Of a stretch of DNA of 64,000 bases, positions 61,303-64,000 are shown piece after piece. The notes beneath the pieces were generated by a model. It searched no databases. It was not told the origin of the DNA and saw only the letters and a program-made list of their open reading frames with translations. The stretch is from Streptomyces sp. NRRL F-4489 (GTDB lineage Bacteria; Actinomycetota; Actinomycetes; Streptomycetales; Streptomycetaceae): the NCBI RefSeq assembly GCF_001509485.1, contig NZ_LLZI01000024.1, positions 1 to 64,000 of the forward strand, in the 5' to 3' direction. Positions within the stretch are counted from its first letter, which is position 1, and each line of letters starts with the position of its first letter. A program made the position numbers and the translations under genes.

Positions 61303-61319
61303 ACCCGGCCGGGACGCAG

Positions 61320-61410
61320 AGGCGCGGCCGGGGGGAGCCGGGAGGGGGGGGCCGCCGCCCCGGGGGGCGGGGGCCCCCCCGGCCCCGGGGGGGGGCCGGC
61401 CCAAGACCCC
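61320..61410. other. Extreme G/C-tract region
   Basis: Several runs of six to nine G (and seven C) within 90 bp between the CGNR gene and the ABC operon end. On the plus strand at least four G runs could form a quadruplex; on the transcribed strand strong hairpins could terminate the operon. It has no coding potential. Confidence 0.6.
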
Positions 61411-61469
61411 TGAGAGGGGTGCCGCCCGCCGCGGCTGTCAGGGCCCGCCGGGGCCCGTCGCGGAGCCGT

Positions 61470-62282
61470 TCAGAGCACCTTGGAGAGGAAGGACTGGGTC
61501 CGCTCGTGCCGGGGGTTGGTCAGCACCTCGCGCGGGTGGCCGGATTCGACCACCACGCCGTCGTCCATGAAGACCAGCGAATCGCCGACCTCGCGGGCGA
61601 AGCCCATCTCGTGGGTCACCACGACCATGGTCATCCCGTCCGCGGCCAGGTCCTTCATGACGTCCAGGACGTCGCCGACCAGCTCCGGGTCGAGGGCCGA
61701 GGTCGGCTCGTCGAAGAGCATCAGCTTGGGTTCCATGGCCAGCGCCCGGGCGATCGCCACCCGCTGCTGCTGGCCGCCGGAGAGCTGCGAGGGGTAGTTC
61801 CCGGCCTTGTCGGCCAGCCCGACCCGGTCCAGGAGCTTGGTGGCGCGCTCGCGGGCGGCGGCCTTGGACTCGCGCTTGACCTGGACCGGCGCCTCCATGA
61901 TGTTCTCCACCGCGGTCATGTGCGGGAAGAGGTTGAAGCGCTGGAAGACCATGCCGATATCGCGGCGGCGGGCGGCGACCTCGCGGTCCCGCAGCTCGTG
62001 CAGCCGGCCGTTGTGCTCGCGGTAGCCGACCAGTTCGCCGTCGACCGACAGCCGCCCGGCGTTGATCTTCTCCAGGTGGTTGATGCACCGCAGGAACGTG
62101 GACTTGCCGGAGCCGGACGGGCCGATCAGGCAGAAGACCTCGCCGGGCGCCACCTCCAGGTCGATGCCCTTGAGGATGTGGGCCGAGCCGAAGGACTTGT
62201 GGACGCCCTCCGCCTTGACCATGGGGACACCGGACTTCCCGGACTTCCCGGACGGGGCCGTGGACGTGGTGGACTTGCTCAT
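61470..62282 (-). CDS. Polar amino-acid ABC transporter ATPase
   Basis: A 270-residue ATP-binding subunit. Walker [17 protein letters not shown]-loop [11 protein letters not shown], signature [17 protein letters not shown], Walker [15 protein letters not shown] and the switch histidine VVTHEMGFA. The N-terminus has a Ser/Gly/Lys-rich extension. Its ATG overlaps the permease stop (ATGA). GlnQ/GluA-like, so glutamate or glutamine is the likely substrate. Confidence 0.93.
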   Translation of the reverse strand: MSKSTTSTAPSGKSGKSGVPMVKAEGVHKSFGSAHILKGIDLEVAPGEVFCLIGPSGSGKSTFLRCINHLEKINAGRLSVDGELVGYREHNGRLHELRDREVAARRRDIGMVFQRFNLFPHMTAVENIMEAPVQVKRESKAAARERATKLLDRVGLADKAGNYPSQLSGGQQQRVAIARALAMEPKLMLFDEPTSALDPELVGDVLDVMKDLAADGMTMVVVTHEMGFAREVGDSLVFMDDGVVVESGHPREVLTNPRHERTQSFLSKVL

Positions 62283-63217
62283 GCCGCACCTCCGGCGCGG
62301 TTCGGGCCGGCCAGCTTCGCCTTCAGGCGCTGGAACGGGGTGGGCGGAAGCTGGCGGCTGGAGCCGCGGGCGTAGTAGCGCTCCAGGTAGTACTGGCCGA
62401 CGCTGAGCACCGTCGTGGCGATGAGGTACCAGGCGGCGGCCAGGATCAGCATCTCGACGACCACACCGGAGTCCCGGCCGACGTTCTGCGCGGCCTGGAG
62501 GAGGTCGTAGTACTGGACGGCGATGACCAGGGACGAGGTCTTGAGCATGTTGATGACCTCGTTGCCGGTCGGCGGCACGATCACCCGCATCGCCTGCGGC
62601 ACGACGATCCGGCGCAGCGTCTTGCCGTGGCTCATGCCCAGCGCGTGCGCGGCCTCGGTCTGGCCCTCGTCCACGGCGTTCAGACCGGCCCGGCAGATCT
62701 CGGCCATGTACGCGGCCTCGTTGAGGCCGAGCCCGAGCAGCGCGCACAGGAACGGGGTCATGAAGTCCGACCACTCGTCCTTGTAGATCGGCATGATGTC
62801 GATGTACTGGAAGACCAGGCCGAGGTTGAACCACAGGAAGAGCTGGACGTAGACCGGCGTACCGCGGAAGAACCAGATGTAGAACCACGCCACGGACGCG
62901 GTCACCGGGTTCTTCGACTGCCGCATCACGGCGAGGACGACGCCGAGCCCGACGCCGATCACCATCGCCAGCAGGGTGATCCACAGGGTGTTGCGCAGGC
63001 CCTTGAGGATGTCCGGGTTGAACATGTACTCCGGTATCGCGCCCCAGTTGACCTTCCCGGAGGCGAAGGCCCGTACGAGCAGCGCCAGCAGCCCGATGAC
63101 GACGAACGCGGCGATCCAGCGCCCGTAGTGGCGGACCGGGACGGCTTTGATGGGCTCGGGCTGGGCCGGCGGTGCGGCCGCCGGCGGCTCGGCCGGCTTG
63201 TCGACGTCAACTGACAC
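62279..63217 (-). CDS. Polar amino-acid ABC transporter permease
   Basis: A 312-residue HisM/GlnP-type permease with about six helices after a Pro/Ala-rich N-terminus. [18 protein letters not shown] and [24 protein letters not shown] (coupling helix) are diagnostic. Only one permease gene is present, so it should work as a homodimer. GTG start at 63217. Confidence 0.93.
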   Translation of the reverse strand: MSVDVDKPAEPPAAAPPAQPEPIKAVPVRHYGRWIAAFVVIGLLALLVRAFASGKVNWGAIPEYMFNPDILKGLRNTLWITLLAMVIGVGLGVVLAVMRQSKNPVTASVAWFYIWFFRGTPVYVQLFLWFNLGLVFQYIDIMPIYKDEWSDFMTPFLCALLGLGLNEAAYMAEICRAGLNAVDEGQTEAAHALGMSHGKTLRRIVVPQAMRVIVPPTGNEVINMLKTSSLVIAVQYYDLLQAAQNVGRDSGVVVEMLILAAAWYLIATTVLSVGQYYLERYYARGSSRQLPPTPFQRLKAKLAGPNRAGGAA

Positions 63218-63291
63218 GGAGGATGCCTTTCAGCGTGGGCGGAAGCGGCGCCGCGCGGGGCGCGCGAGCGGGGCGGGGACGGAGGGCCGGC

Positions 63292-64000
63292 TCAGGTGCC
63301 GCCGTTGATCTGCACTTCCTTGACCGCGGCGTCCGTGACGTTCCACTTGGCCAGGACGCGCTCGTACGCGTGGTTCTTGATCGCCAGCTCCACGGCCGCC
63401 TTGAGGGCGTCGCGCAGCTGGTCCTGCCCCTTGGGGACGGCGATGCCGTACGGGGCCGCCTTGAGCGGGGCGCCGCCGACCATCTGGAAGTCGTTGCCGC
63501 CGCCGGAGACCTTGACCGCGTAGGCCGCGACCGGGTAGTCGCTGGAGACCGCGTCCACGCCGCCGGTCCGCAGCCGGGTCTGGGCCTCGGAGTCGTTGTC
63601 GAACGCCTCGATGGAGATCGGGTCCTGGCCGGCGTCCTCACACGCCTTGGACTTGTCCTTGGCCAGGTCGTGGGAGACGGTGCCGCGCTGCACGGCGAGC
63701 TTCTTGCCGCACATGGTCTCCCAGCCGTCGATGCCCTTGGTCTTGCCCTTCTGGGTGTAGAGGGAGACCCCGACGTTGAGGTAGTCGACGAAATCGACGC
63801 CGTCGCCGATCTTCTTGCCGGTGGTCGAGTCGACGCCCTGCTGGCGGTCCTTGGTATCGGTCATCGCCGACATCGCGATGTCGTACCGCTTGGACTTCAT
63901 CCCGCCCATGAGGGTGTCGAAGGTGGCGTTGTTGAAATTGAGTTTGATGCCGAGTTCTTTGCCCAGGGCCGCGGCGAGATCCGGATCAATGCCCTCCACC
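63292..64000 (-). CDS. Amino-acid-binding protein of the ABC transporter (5' end outside window)
   Basis: The C-terminal 236 residues of a family 3 solute-binding protein: EGIDPDLAAALGKELGIKLN, DTLMGGMKSKRYDIAMSAMT, CGKKLAVQRGTVSHDLAK and AAPYGIAVPKGQDQLRDAL. The N-terminus with the presumed lipoprotein signal lies beyond 64000. It is first in the operon, 74 nt before the permease. Two cysteines (MCGKK, KACED) probably form a disulfide. Substrate assumed glutamate-like. Confidence 0.93.
   Translation of the reverse strand, partial: VEGIDPDLAAALGKELGIKLNFNNATFDTLMGGMKSKRYDIAMSAMTDTKDRQQGVDSTTGKKIGDGVDFVDYLNVGVSLYTQKGKTKGIDGWETMCGKKLAVQRGTVSHDLAKDKSKACEDAGQDPISIEAFDNDSEAQTRLRTGGVDAVSSDYPVAAYAVKVSGGGNDFQMVGGAPLKAAPYGIAVPKGQDQLRDALKAAVELAIKNHAYERVLAKWNVTDAAVKEVQINGGT

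Overview
The window is high-GC actinobacterial chromosome with tightly packed genes, GTG/ATG starts and 1-4 nt stop/start overlaps. Gene content and order (sigR-rsrA, nrdAB behind a B12 riboswitch, dasR-dasABCD-nagB, a PdtaS-like kinase next to wblE, ushX-sigH, sodN/sodX) place it in the genus Streptomyces. It matches my memory of the S. coelicolor core region around SCO5200-SCO5260. No phage, insertion sequence, CRISPR array, tRNA or rRNA was recognised. The only stretch that looks accessory is about 58.0-59.6 kb, where codon use is less GC-biased.

Layout. 0.3-4 kb: a Fur-type repressor divergent from catalase, a CBS protein and HisN. 4-10.2 kb: TetR and SMR exporter, rsgA-aroA, an M50-type membrane protease divergent from an SRAP protein, and an alpha/beta hydrolase. 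10.3-16.8 kb: the thiol-stress switch sigR-rsrA with a near-perfect autoregulatory promoter, two overlapping HD-domain membrane proteins, a TPR protein and peptide deformylase. 16.8-22.6 kb: a class A PBP whose transpeptidase domain has lost two of three motifs, then class Ia ribonucleotide reductase with paired NrdR boxes and a cobalamin riboswitch. 22.7-24.8 kb: a PafBC-type DNA-damage promoter in front of a 27-codon ORF, and a monocarboxylate symporter operon. 25-31.7 kb: the chitobiose/GlcNAc system dasR, dasABCD, nagB with DasR sites. 31.9-39.8 kb: SDR/TetR pair, a putative sRNA under a DasR-like site, a PdtaS-like kinase, wblE, a lipid kinase, sigH-ushX with a BldD-like site. 39.8-55.9 kb: mixed metabolism and transport, including glutaminase, a FabH-like enzyme, copper ATPase behind a CsoR-type palindrome, CorA, a GntR-MFS pair and a FluC-DUF190-FluC operon. 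56.1-64 kb: secreted snapalysin with its LysR activator, a two-domain GNAT protein, nickel SOD and its maturation peptidase, a CGNR regulator, and a polar amino-acid ABC transporter cut by the window end.

Recurring themes are oxidative, thiol and metal stress (catalase, SigR/RsrA, SodN/SodX, CopA) and the link between GlcNAc sensing and development (DasR, SigH, WblE). A third theme is layered control of dNTP supply by NrdR, B12 and possibly DNA damage. At least nine genes have a TANNNT -10 element 6-7 nt before the start codon, which predicts leaderless mRNAs.

The best candidates for something new are the damage-promoter small ORF at 22.7 kb, the sRNA/DasR node at 33.6-33.8 kb, the degenerate PBP and several unexplained short repeat arrays. 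All functional statements rest on motif reading and memory of families; no search was run.
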